Positions 1-12,600 of a stretch of 52,242 nt of DNA are shown one piece after another. A model generated the notes under the pieces. That model saw only the letters and a program-made list of their open reading frames with translations. It searched no databases and was not told the origin of the DNA. The translations under genes were made by a program, and so were the position numbers. How positions within the stretch are numbered: position 1 is the first letter of the stretch; every line of letters begins with the position of its first letter. The stretch spans positions 1,560,356-1,612,597 of the forward strand of contig PJRA01000011.1 of assembly GCA_016987375.1 (NCBI GenBank), in the 5' to 3' direction. The stretch comes from Brachionus koreanus (Eukaryota > Rotifera > Eurotatoria > Ploima > Brachionidae).

Positions 1-2022
1 TGGCTGTTTGAGATCATTGAATATTCCTGTGCTTCTCAAAGCATCAACAAACTGATTAAATGCGGGCTGATTGGGCATATTCTGAGATGAATATCTTTCA
101 AGCAAAACAGTTATATCCAAAACAGTAGCAGTGGTTAGAGCTCTGTCAACTATGTGCACAACTCCATTGCTAACCCTGCTATTACCATTAATAATTCTCG
201 TTCTGATTGCTTCATTTTCTCTCAAATGCAGTGTGACCTGATTCATAGATCCTGTTGAGTCTTGAACCACTTTAGCTGTGAGCATAAAATTTGGATTCAT
301 AGTAGAATAGCTTTGAGAATTTTGAAATATCGAATCATCATGGTCGGTGTAAAAAACTCTATTTGCGTTATTGTCAACAATGATGTGATTAGACAACAAT
401 TCTTCAATTGCAGTCATATTATTCATCAGTTGATCTTTAATGCCGATTAGAGCAGCATCATTTGGAGCCAAAATAGTCATGTACTTGAAATTAGGATCGC
501 TGTTAAATTGACTTTGCTGCATTTGATTTGAAGCTTGATTTTGAAACATATTAAATGAGTTATTGATTCCAGAATTGTTAGGGCCTATTTGACGCTTGCC
601 AATGTTTCCCATATTTAAATTTTGACTTGGTGTTTGATCTAACATTTGTCTATAAGTTTGACTTCGGTCTACCAGTGATCTAAACGTACTCAATTCTTGA
701 ATGTTGGATATTTCCTGATAGGCATTACGGCCGGGTATTCCAAGCACTGTATCAACCAAATGTATAACTCCGCTTGCACAGTAGATATTTCTAAAATTTG
801 GCAAAATTCTTCCCTTAACATGTCCAATGCTGACCTCAATTACATCTTGGCCATTGCTTCTATAATGTTTGGTGACTACAGGCAAACCAGTATCGGTCAT
901 CACCGTAGGATCATGATTGTCAAGATAGTAATCAAACAAAATTTGATTAGACACTCTATGTGCCTTGAACAATTGGTCGAACAAAAATGTGTCATTGTTG
1001 AGTTTTTCTTTATCATTAAACTTGGACATTGCGGAATCAATGGGCAAAAAATATGTGTTTTGACCATAGGCATTTAGAACGTTTTTCAAATTTTCATTTC
1101 CCATGCGGAAAGATTGGGCCGCCCGAGCGATCCAATAGTTCAAATTTTGAGCCAAACCAGGCACATCATTGTCATTCAAAAGAACAAGAAGACTTTTATC
1201 ATAAAATCTCGGATAATCACTAATCAAATAAACAATGCCATTGCTCAACTCAAACATGTCTAGTACCATGGCATTGTTAAGTAGAAACACCTCATCATAT
1301 GGCAGCTTGCTAGATATGGGCGAATTGGAGTCTGTTTGACCACCAGCAGAATTTGCATACATGTCATATGCCGACGAATCATTTGTCTGCATAAAGTTCA
1401 TGTTACTTTGAGCCATTTGGGGAGTATATGTAGTGGCCAAAGGGTACACAGCTTGACGTTTTTGTGTCATTTGATTATTTTGTGTGCTGACTAGATCTTT
1501 GTTGAACAAATAAAAATTTTTAACTGTTCTTAAAGTCAACCTCGGCTTGTAGCCATAGGTTTTAGTTATTTTTTGATTATTGAGCTCTCTTAATCTATCC
1601 AAATTGAGACGTTCAAGAATTACTAAATTCTCTAGATCATTTTTGATCATAGACATATCATTGGGTACTTGGTTTAGCGCCTCATTGATCGGTACAAACA
1701 CAGTTAGATCATTTACCCCTGCTCGACCAGATACTTGATTTGTTGAAGACAATACATTTGCCAAACTTTGCACAGTCAATTGAGAGACCCGATCAACAAG
1801 CTCGCCAAAGCGAGTTGTTCTTGGATTTGACTTTATAAACTGATATATTGTTCGGTCTGCCAAGCTATTTGTTTGTTGCTGATTTTGTTGCTGGTTTTGC
1901 TGCTGATTAAATTGTTGTTGATTTTGCTGATTGAATCCTGGATTAAATTGCTGATATGACACATGGACTAGAGCTAGTAGAATACTAACCAAGAGCATTT
2001 TGGGCCGAAGACTTAATCTCAT
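1..2022 (-). CDS. Secreted multi-FAS1 (fasciclin) domain protein, 3' end outside window
   Basis: One unbroken minus-strand frame of 674 codons runs from an ATG at 2020-2022 off the left edge; no in-frame stop was found in it. Residues 1-24 look like a signal peptide (Arg-rich start, then LLVSILLALVHVS). About residues 27-51 form a Gln/Asn-rich stretch. At least three FAS1 repeats follow: DLTVFVPINEAL near residue 102, NTYFLPIDSAM near 324 with GVIHLVDTVLG near 427, and YMTILAPNDAAL near 517 with GVVHIVDRALT near 630. A fourth repeat seems to begin at the edge (FNQFVDALRSTGIFNDL). Each pair matches the two conserved FAS1 motifs (H1 and H2). Family members such as periostin, TGFBI and midline fasciclin are extracellular matrix or cell-surface adhesion proteins, so an adhesive role outside the cell is inferred. 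Over 2 kb without an intron is unusual beside the exon-rich neighbours. An AG follows a T-rich tract 9 nt before the ATG. Confidence 0.88.
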   Translation of the reverse strand, partial: MRLSLRPKMLLVSILLALVHVSYQQFNPGFNQQNQQQFNQQQNQQQNQQQTNSLADRTIYQFIKSNPRTTRFGELVDRVSQLTVQSLANVLSSTNQVSGRAGVNDLTVFVPINEALNQVPNDMSMIKNDLENLVILERLNLDRLRELNNQKITKTYGYKPRLTLRTVKNFYLFNKDLVSTQNNQMTQKRQAVYPLATTYTPQMAQSNMNFMQTNDSSAYDMYANSAGGQTDSNSPISSKLPYDEVFLLNNAMVLDMFELSNGIVYLISDYPRFYDKSLLVLLNDNDVPGLAQNLNYWIARAAQSFRMGNENLKNVLNAYGQNTYFLPIDSAMSKFNDKEKLNNDTFLFDQLFKAHRVSNQILFDYYLDNHDPTVMTDTGLPVVTKHYRSNGQDVIEVSIGHVKGRILPNFRNIYCASGVIHLVDTVLGIPGRNAYQEISNIQELSTFRSLVDRSQTYRQMLDQTPSQNLNMGNIGKRQIGPNNSGINNSFNMFQNQASNQMQQSQFNSDPNFKYMTILAPNDAALIGIKDQLMNNMTAIEELLSNHIIVDNNANRVFYTDHDDSIFQNSQSYSTMNPNFMLTAKVVQDSTGSMNQVTLHLRENEAIRTRIINGNSRVSNGVVHIVDRALTTATVLDITVLLERYSSQNMPNQPAFNQFVDALRSTGIFNDLKQP

Positions 2023-5000
2023 TATACAATTCTAAAAAATAATTTTTTTTTAACATTAAATAGTTTAATTTCAAATGCGTGCTTTAAAGAATAAAGAAGA
2101 ATAACAAAATTTCATTATATTGGAAATAATTTAGTCTTTTTGGACACCTGCTTAAATTTAAAACCGTTTTCAAATTTTTTTAGGTGTCAAAATTGTTTAT
2201 CATAGTTAATCTCTCGGCTTAGTAATCTTTTCTAAACATTTAGTTTGATTATAACAAAATTCTGGTCTTGTCACGATACAGTATTTCCTATTTACATTTC
2301 CGTGACGGTTTAATATTAGAAACATAATTGGATATACTGTCAAAAAAATTTCAAGTTTAGAGCAAATAAGTTCAAAAAAACTCGATTGTATATTTAATGG
2401 CGATTCATGCTAAACATGAATAAATTAGAATATTTAATTAGATCAAATAACCAATTGGACTAATGTCCAGCCCTAAATGACAAACTATATCACAACATCA
2501 TGTACGGTTTACCCGGAGGAAGTAAAAATTTTTTTTATTGAATTGGTCGTTGTATTGATTATTCAACCCCGGGCAACTTAAAGGCAAATTTTATGGTTTT
2601 TAAGAATGTCAAGAGTATTTGTTGACAAGATAAAATTAAATAAAATAATTTATTGCTTTAATTTGCCATTTTTTTATTCTATTATTAATTATAAAAATAG
2701 TTGTGAATTAGAACTTTTAGAAAATTAATTAAAAATTATAATTTTAACGTCTAAAAATTTGAATTAAAAACAAAAAAAATTCTAATTGAACAAATCCATT
2801 TTTTTCCTAAAAAAATTCTAAATTCTACGAAAAAATTTTTGTTTCAAAGTTTTATTTAAATTAAAAAAATAAAATATTTGAATAGCATCAGCATTAAATA
2901 AATTTTTGATGGAAAAAATTTTCTAACTTTTTTATTTATCATAAAATTTAGATAACAATTGATATTTTTTTTTATAATAACTGACTATGTGATATTTACC
3001 GTATTTCCTTAAATATAAAAAACTTGACGCTTGTTTCCTTTCAAACAGAGACAAAAAAACTGATGTTTTGTATTTCTTTTAAACTTTTGTAAAAAAAATC
3101 AAATCAAATAAACGAAGAAAATTTTTAACCCAAATACTGACAATTCTCTTGTATTTTTGGTTACTTTGATTTGAGAATATACAATTACAAACTTGATATT
3201 TTAAGAGACTCCTTGATTTACTCTAAAAAAAGTAACTACAAATTGAAGAGAGTTTTTTTGTAGCAAATAAGTCTTCCGTTTGAAAGAAAATTTATAAAAA
3301 TTAAAAAATTTAATTAACGACCATAAATTTTAGTTTGGAAAAAAACCTTTAATGATCTTAAGACCATAATTTGGGCTCAAAATGCTCAAAAAATATTGAG
3401 CCGTAACAAAAAATCTCTAACTCTTGCTAAACTAAATTCAAATCATGATTTTCCTTTTAACAATTTAGTGCCACTTTTAATAAAATATTTGTAGATTTGG
3501 TTATAAACTATTCTATTGACAATAAATAAAAAAAGATTATGCTAAAAGGCATTATTGTAATGCAAAATTAAATAAACAATTAGTTCTCGAGTGGGTCACT
3601 ATCTAAAAACATCAAACTGTGAACAAATTGATTTAACAGTTTTCTCATGCAATAGAATTGATTAGAAATGAGAAGATCAACGCAAAGCCATTCAAACTAG
3701 CAATCTAATCTCTAAAGAAATCGAATTCAATCGATTTTGAAATGAAATGATTATTTTTAGATTGAATGCGATATCTTTAAGTATGGATTACATGCTGTTT
3801 TAATTATATACTAAGCGAAAATTGGAAAATTAATTGAAATTTTAATCTAGCCTAAACATAAATGGACTAACGGCGATGTAAAACTATCTTAAGAAAACTT
3901 GTCATGAGTGTAATTTTAAACCCGATTCGATTCAGTAATCAATCAAATAGAAGATTGTCGAGCGCCAACTTTGATTTTTGTTTATCTAGTTTGACCAACT
4001 GTTTAACAAAAATGAACTCATCCGAAAAATCATAGCTTCTTCATTTTGAACAAATATCCTCAGGCGATTCTAATCGTGTTTATGCTGCTCTTTATTTAAT
4101 CTCTGTTTGTACAAAATGAAATTAGCAAATCTATCCTTGAGGAATTAAATTCTAGATGATTTTAATATTTTTTAAATTGTAAATTGGATGCTTCAGTTTT
4201 TATTAAACTAATGGGCTCTCAGATTCAAATATGCTTTTGATAAAATCAATGACAGATGCCCAAAATTTCTGAGAGTAAAATTTATTCATGTTGATTCAAA
4301 CAATCAATATCCCAAATAGATAATTAATAAGCTGAATTAAAATTAACCAAAATATCATAAACATTTATTTAAATAAATTTTAATAAAAATGACATTCTGT
4401 TAATTAAAACTAATGTATTTACTTGACAAATGGAACTTGAAAAATAATAAATAAACTTAAATATGTTGAATTAAAATTCCGAAATCAGCTTAAGCTTTTT
4501 TAGGCTTGAAATTAGATTACATTTTTGTTGGCTTTAGTCAAATATTGTAAGTTTTCAAATTTAAGTCAAATGCTCTTAATTTAAATTTTGCTTGAAGCCC
4601 ACAAAATAACCTAACAGGTCATTTAATTTCATATATTTACTAACTATTTTATGAAGGGATTCATCAGATAAATCTATTGCTCGTTTACCTCAAACGGTAT
4701 TTTAATTTTTTTGAGAAAGGTCATACAGAAAAATGCTTATTAATATTAATATTCTGAAAAAGTAAGCAGACATGATTTTTTAGTTGACCCAAATTTAAAA
4801 ATTAATTAGAATTGAAATGAACTATTTTTAAAGTAATTTGCCAATTTTTAAAAAGAAAAAGCAATTTTTTCATCTAGGGCATTTTTGTACAAACTGAGCT
4901 TGAAAAATTTAGAGAAATAAAAAAAAATTCCATTAAATTTAATCATAGACTGGGAATAAATACCCTTAGTTGACAAATAAAAATATTTGAATAAGTAAAT

Positions 5001-6939
5001 TTATCTGGTAGTTTCAGACAAGTGTTTTATCGCCTTTAGTAGTTTTAAAAAATAAAATATACAAACATTATAAAATTGAATCAAACTATGAAAAATGCGG
5101 TCAATCCTAGATTACTCTTTACTATGAACAAATATTTTTCTATATTCTTTAATTAGAAATATTATTTCCTCTTTAATCAGATAATAAATAAAAAACATTA
5201 AGTCAAGATTTGTTTAACATTCTATTAATTAAATAAAAAAAACTATGCTAGTTCAATTCATATAGAAAAAATCATTCAATTTTGAATAAACATGTCTCGA
5301 CTTTATTTGTTAATTAGATTAATTCTGTTCAAACAATTTTTCTTTTAAATTTTAAAATAAACAAATGAAAAATTTAAAATCAGATATAAGCTTTTTTTAT
5401 TATTACTATTATTATTAACAAAATGATTAAATTTTCTTTTAAAAAAACTTTCTAATTTTTTTCTAATAGACCCAAATTTAATAGATGCATTCACTTAATT
5501 TACTTTTAGTGCGAAAAATATCTTTGATTTATTTTTTTAATCCTGTGCTTAATCCGAGCAATCCAACGTATCAGATATTTATTGAAAAATCTTGAAAATT
5601 TTTAAATATTTAGGGAACCATAAAAACCATTTTAAGAATTTTATTTTATATTAATTCAATAATTTAAGTAATAAAAGTAAAACTAAAACTAATTGTTATT
5701 CACTATTAAAAATCTTGCATCAATTTTATTGATAGTCAAATTGTGATATTGAAAAAATTTGCATTTTGATTCATTTAAAAGTCAAAGTGAGAGTAAATCT
5801 AATTATAATATCCAAATTATTAAATTAATTAAAGAAGGTGAATCTGATCAGCAGCATATTTATCATTTAGATCAGTAAAACTAAGTTCTGTTGTGATGTT
5901 GCAGAGAGAGAGAGAGAGTTTATCTGCCAAGTTAAGATTATCTTAAAAATATTAATTCCACTTAAGAATGATAAAATTCATGTCAACCAAAAACTCAGAT
6001 ACATGAATTGACTATTATAGCACCATCTTGAGACTGGATTACTTGGGATATGTTAAGGAAAATAGACGAAATAAATGAAGATTCGTTTTATTGTCTAACT
6101 ATTTAAAATATTCTATCTTAGAAAAAAAAAAAAAAATCTTTTAATGACAAATTTTAACTAGTTATCTTATATGCTATCTATTACGATATTGTTATCAATT
6201 GAAAATTAGTTACATCAGTTAGATCCTAAAAAAAAAGCATTTTAAATAATAATTAAAATTCAAGTTTAATTGAAAACATATTGTTAAGCACGTTCCATTC
6301 CACAAATTGTATTTTCTTGGATGTCTGCAATGGGATAAAATTAGCAATGATACAAGTATATGTTTTAAATAGTTTATTAATGATATCTAATAATTTATGA
6401 ATTATTTCATCTAACCTATAGTTCCCAGAAACTAGTCCTTATTTATACACATGAGTTATCAAAAGCACGAACTTATAAATAAGGCAAGATGTGAGCTCAT
6501 GGACAGATGATTATATCGATATCGAGAAGTGTCTAATTCTGAGATACATGAGAAGTATATTTATTCTCACTTATTTTTGTGCATCAGTTGACAAACTGAT
6601 GATTAGGTTATATGTAGGATGTATTATATGCGGCAAAAAGAACTTCTCCTGTAAAGTCTAACAGTAGATTAACCAAAAGTCAAATTTTGATTTGGATAAA
6701 AATTTCTAACTTTATTGTCGTTTTTTGCTAAAATTTGTCTCTTGGAAATAAATATTAATTTTTCTCATTTTGGTTTTATCTATCAAGTTTAAAACTAAAT
6801 TTCGCCGATTAAACAAAGTCCAGCGGGCCATCTAAAATGCGAGACCGATAAGTCGAGCATCGTTTAAAGCCAGCGTGGTGGCCGTGTTTAAACAAGTACA
6901 CACATTAATGTGAGATTGATCTAAATCATCTGTTAAAAA
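2023..6939. other. Gene-poor AT-rich stretch upstream of the FAS1 gene
   Basis: Both strands are dense in stops, and I recognise no coding exon. The sequence is A/T homopolymer-rich with a short AG microsatellite at 5902-5918. A more GC-rich patch lies at about 6810-6890 just before the minisatellite. Promoter elements for the FAS1 gene would lie at the left end, but I can name none. Confidence 0.6.
5902..5918. repeat. (AG)n microsatellite
   Basis: A pure run of about eight AG dinucleotides stands out in the surrounding A/T-rich DNA. Confidence 0.85.
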
Positions 6940-7520
6940 TTTGGTCCTAAAGTAACACAATTCAAGGAGAGTTGTTGCTAAAATAACACAATTTAAAGGA
7001 AGTTGTGCTTAAATAGAACAATTTAAAAGGAGTTGCTGCAAAAATAACACAATTGAAGACTGGTGGTCATAAAATAACACAATTGAGGGGGAAATTGTCC
7101 TAAAATAAGACAATTTAAAAGGGAGTTGGTCCCAAATTAACACAATTTAAAAGGGAGTTGGTTCCAAATTAACACAATTGAAATGGAGTTGGTCCCAAAT
7201 AAAAACTATTTTAAGGGACTTTGTCCTAAAATAACACAATTAAAAGGAAGTTGGTCCCAAATAAACACAATTTTAAGGGACTTTGTCCCAAAATAACACA
7301 ATTTAAAAGGGAGTTGGTTCCAAATTAACATAATTGAAATGGAGTTGGTCCCAAATAAAAACTATTTTAAGGGACTTGGTCCCAAAATAACACAATTGAG
7401 GGGGAAATTGTCCTAAAATAACACAATTTAAAGGGAGTTGCTGCTAAAATATCACAATTTAAAGGGAGTTGGTCCCAAAATAAAAAATTAGAAGGGAGTT
7501 GGTCCCAAAAAAACACTATA
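6940..7520. repeat. Minisatellite, about 18 copies of a 31-33 bp unit
   Basis: A diverged tandem array repeats a unit that contains AACACAATTTAAAAGG followed by GAGTTGGTCCCAAAAT. I count about 18 units and a final partial one. Variants are not random. The run of three units at about 7140-7225 recurs at about 7300-7375, including an odd unit with AAACTATTTTAAGGGAC. The variant with GAGGGGGAAATTGTCC occurs at about 7080 and again near 7393. The pattern suggests block duplications as well as single-unit slippage. More GC-rich, non-repetitive patches lie on both sides (about 6810-6890 and 7585-7650). No coding potential is visible. Confidence 0.9.
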
Positions 7521-9661
7521 AAAAACTTTCATTGTAAAAAATTCAATTGTCAGAAAATAAAGAGGGTTAAAACCTAACAAAAGAGAGTCAGCAAGGGCGA
7601 AGCCGCTAGGACCTGTATAAAATCGACAAGATTTTAGCAAAATAGTCTTTAGGGCAGAGTCAGATGAAGCTAGTATTTTTACTAAAATGAAAATATATTT
7701 AACAAAAATTAGATCAGATGATAAGATTTAAATGGGACAACATTTGGTTCATGTTATCTCTTAACAAGAGTTGATCTGGTCATCTTTATTGTTACGTTGA
7801 AAAATTAATCCAAAGCTTATGTTATATTTAATTTATTTTAAATGTAAAAATTAATTGCTAAATTCAAATTAAAGAATACAAAATTATTTGAAAAGATTTT
7901 CAACGAAAAAATTCTCAATTTTTTACTAATTTAACTTGAATAAATTTTAAGTATTTTAGGTCATATTTGCCTTTTTACACTAATAGTTGTGTACTAATTC
8001 TGTAAACTCACTTTTGGTTCAGCTAAGTAAAATTTATTATTTTGGATATGTTTTTCCTAAATCAACTATCATGGTTAATTGTAAATTATTTCATCAAAAT
8101 TTTCATTTTAAAAATTAATTTAAGGACAGAATTTTCAATTCTTTTAGAAAAATTTTGGTTTAATAGTAAAAAAAAGCATCAACTAATGATCAAGTTTGAT
8201 AGCCAAAATGAACAACAAACAAAATATTAAGACACCAAATAAATTATTAATTCTATTGAAGAGATTAGAGTTATTTTTTTTAAATAAATAAAGGTTTTAT
8301 TTTATTCAGAAAATAGATCAAACATGACATCTCGGCTTAAATTGTACCTTTCTGTAATCTAACGCTTTGAATGAATCATAATTTTGCAGTTCTGTAGTAG
8401 CATCAACATTCATATCAAAATCAACTTTGGAAGCCGAATTTTAAACTGCTTTATTAAGAAGCTTAGATTAATTTTTTTTAAATAATGATCCATCTTGATT
8501 ATTTTTTAGCACTATTTAAAGGGTTGAACCTTCTTTGTTTCAGACCAAAGCTACTTTGAAAAATTTTCTACAGGGTAATTTATTATCTTAAATATACTAA
8601 TCTAGTCTAGTCTTTTTTCATCCATTGCCCCTACTTCGTCACCTTACTTTTTAATTTCAATTTTTTAATCTTTATTGAACTAATTTTAAATTTTTTTTAT
8701 TACTAATCCTCTTCTTTTGCTCAATCGTATCATAGCGTGTAAAATTTTTGAATTTAATATTGAGATTTAGAGAAAATGATTATTATTTTAATTATCTTAA
8801 TTTTTATTTATTTTGTTTAAAAAAAAAAGAAACAATTTTTTAATATTTATATTTATTTAAATTATTTTAATTACAAATTTAGGCTCGCAATTTGAAATTT
8901 ATTTTTTTTTGTACTTATAGTTTCTTGTTTTTATTACCTAACATAAATTGTCATTTTTACTTTCATCAATTAGGAATAATATAACTATTATTTATTTTTT
9001 TAAATATTAATGAGTATGAGACTCAGATTTTTGGAATTAGAAAATTTAGAATGTTCTTGAAAATTTTAATATTCAGTTTATAAAAATTGATGCTAAAATT
9101 TCAAAATAACCATAAGTCAGCAACAAAATTGGAGATTCAATTCTATACAGCTTTAAATAATTTAAATTTGAAATAAATTTTTAATCGTAGTTCAAATTTA
9201 TTAAATAATTAGATATATAAAAGATATAAATTTTTTTTTCAAACCAAATCTATTAGATATATACTATAAAACAATTAATTTTTTTGAGTATTTTATTAAA
9301 ATTATTTTATTTTATTATATTGCCAAAGGCATGTTTTTCTCCAAAAATTAAGTAGAAAAATTTTTAAAAATTTTATTTCATATTTTATGTTCATAAAATT
9401 CATTATATTAATTTGTTTAAAGCGATAATATATTAATATTAAAACTCTTAAAACTAAGTCTTTGCCTAAATTTTCTTGAAACTAAAATATTTTCAATTTT
9501 AAAACAAAATATGAAATTACTTGCATTAAAAATTTATATCAAAAATATAGTATATTATCAAACTATAAAAAATAATTATATGCTCATTTATTCAAGAATA
9601 AAATTTATTCATCATTTCGAATTTCATAAAATAATAAATCGAAAATTTAATCTAGGGTCTA
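7521..9661. other. Gene-poor stretch before the ZYG11 gene
   Basis: No exon is recognised. A short open frame at 8042-8230 has no resemblance to known proteins and lies in very AT-rich sequence, so I treat it as chance. The promoter of the following plus-strand gene should lie at the right end. A T-rich tract ending in AG at 9654-9655 lies 6 nt before the chosen start codon. Confidence 0.55.
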
Positions 9662-12600
9662 ATGAACAACGGTTTTGCCCAACAACCACGGACACTTTAC
9701 TTATTATGCATCGAGTATCTCTGCAAAAATATCAATCAATTTTGCTCTTCAACTAAATCGGATTCTGATAAATATTCAAAAAAAAACCTAACTTATAAAT
9801 TCAAAGACACTTCTATTCGTTTTAACCACACAATATCAGAGGATTTGCTAGAATATCTTTCCAATGGCGACAAGTTGACCAATTCAACTCTCTCTTTATT
9901 CAATAATAAACAAACAAATATAAGAAAATGCCATATCAAAAATGCTCTTTTATCAAAAGATGCTCTGAAAGCTGTCCTTAAAAACCACAGAATAAGTGAA
10001 CTATGTATAAATAATTTGCTTTGTGACAGTCAAAATTCCACAATCACAATAAGTGACATAGTCAGCTCTTTAAGCGACTGGTCCCTATTGAATTTATATC
10101 ATTTAGACGTTTCTCGAAATAAATCAATTTTTAACTCAATATTAGTCAATTTAGGAAATTTATCAAATCTCACAAAATTAAATGTTAGCTTTAGTAGCTT
10201 TAATAATCTTTATTTGGACATAGTTTGCCAAGATTTGTGCAATTTGGAGTATTTGGATATGTCGGCTACCAAAGTTAGCGACATAAGACCACTAATTAAT
10301 CTAAAAGACACAATTAAGCATTTATATATGTATAATATGAGGGCTTCTTTAGAAAATGAAATTATTCAAGTAATAATTAAATTGAAACAACTTCAAACAC
10401 TGGATCTTTCATGTGATATATCAACCAAAATATTTTCTGATATGACTATGTCTCTATTTGATGTTAATGAGCTATTAAATGCGCTCGAATTGAATACTTT
10501 GCCAAAATTAAAGTATTTGGACATTTCAGGAAAACTCAAAGTAAAGCAAGAGTCTTTATTGTAAGTTTTTTTTGTTTTAAATAAAAATACTCAAAAGAAA
10601 ATAAAAATAAATATTAAACGTAGGTACACAATGTAAGATACAGAGTCAAAACTTTGACAATATCTTTATTTTAGGTTTTTGAATTTAGAATTTAAATATT
10701 AAGATAATTAATTTGTTGTGAAGTTGGTTTAGCTTGGTTAGTGGGTTAGCCAGTTTTCAGTTTGATAGAATCAGACTCCTGCAAAAGTCAAAAAAAGTCA
10801 TTTTAAAGTCAATCCAGTGACTTAACTTAAAATTTTTTTTTAAAAAAAAAGTCATTATTAATTACATTTTTTAATAGTTGTAATTTAAATTTGAGATATT
10901 TCAAGTCAGGTCAAATGACTTTTTTTTGAAAAAAAAATTTCAAATGACTTGATTTGATTTAAAATCAATTATTTAAGTAAATTTTGTTAATTTCTAAATT
11001 TTGAGTTCAAATTCAAGGACAATATTATGACTTTAATTTTTGAATAAAAAAAAATAACTCTTTAATTAATCCTCAACAAAGATTATATTTTTTCTTTATC
11101 CTAAACGATTTTTAAAAAATTGAAATGTTTAATTTTGCGAATAAAAGACACTCACTTTCAATTTTTTACTTTAAAAAATCGTTTTAAAGCTTTAATAAAA
11201 CAGAAAAATACATATTCAGATTGTTTTTAATTTTGAGCTAATTTTTATTTTTAATTTTTAATTTTATTTTTAATTTTTTACATTTCGATCAAATCTCCTC
11301 TTACTCTTCTTTCACTCAGTTTTGTTAGCACCATCTTCAATAATCTCATTTCATAGTCTATAGCTTTCAAAGCCAAAGGTACTTTTGTGGCCCGTTCCTG
11401 GACTTTTTCTAACCCGAGGGGACAAAAACAGGTAAAAAACACTGTTTAAACGCTGTTTAAACGGCGTTTGGTAGCTGTTTTTTGGGCGTTTTTGCTTTGT
11501 TTTTTTGCGTTTAAAACGTGAGCGTTTTTCGACCAAAAAAACGAGGGAAAAACACTCTATAAACAAAACAAGATATTTCATTTAAAGAGTTTTTAAACCG
11601 TTTTTGACGCACAAAAAACATGAAAAAACACCTCAAGCACCCAACAATGCTATTTTAGCACTTAAAAAACAACTTAAAAAATCCTGATATAATATAATGC
11701 TCCTTTATCGTAAATAATTAAAAAAAGAGTCTAAAACGCTCAAAAAACAAATAAAAATACCTCAGACACCCAAAAACACTATTTAAACAACTAAAAACGT
11801 TTAAAAAAACACGCTTCTTTACAATATTTTTGAAAAATATGTTAAATTTTTTTATGTTTAATTTTATTTTAATTTAATTATTTACGACTAAATTTGTCTA
11901 AATTTTTATTTTTGAACTGTTTTAAAACAAAAATAATAAAGTTTTTTTTTCCTGGCTGTTTTACGCCCGTTTATCCACTGTTTTTATTTCGTTTAAACGC
12001 TCACGTTTAAACAGCGTTTAAACAGTGTTTTTTACCTGTTTTTGTCCCCTCGGGAATGCATTTACATCCATCGTTTTACTTGGATTCCATATTTGCACTG
12101 CAAACTCTAGAACTTTATACTATTATTACAAAAAAATGATTAAAATTAAAATAAAATTGAAATATTTAAGTTATATTTTTTGAATTTTTGAAAAATAATC
12201 TGCACCAAATTATCTAAAATATTTAAAATAATTTTATTCCTTTTTTAGGTCATTTATCAGTGCGTATCCCAACTTGAAATTCTTGGGTCTTGCACTAACA
12301 AATGCAAATTCGTTTGACATTTTTAGTCCCTCAATGATAGTTACTGGAGAAACAAATGAAGCACAAATATTGTCTACTTTGCAGACTTATAAAAACAGAC
12401 AGACATATTTACAGAAAGCTTTGTACAATTTATTTATAATAACTAGGAATTATAAGGAGACAAGTGCAGAAATTCTTCAAAATATAAGCGATGTAATGAT
12501 ATCAAAATTAAAATCGCAAAGTATTCAACTGGCAGCCACAACATGTGTATATAATTTAACTAAACAAAATATGTATCAAAAAGCTCCAGCATTACTTTTG

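Noticed and set aside
8042..8230. Short plus-strand open frame
   Set aside because: Low-complexity Ile/Asn/Phe/Lys composition, no family resemblance, no splice context.
11351..11581. Minus-strand open frame in the ZYG11 intron
   Set aside because: It lies mostly across the left arm of the inverted-repeat element; its open reading follows from the GTTTAAAC-rich repeat sequence.
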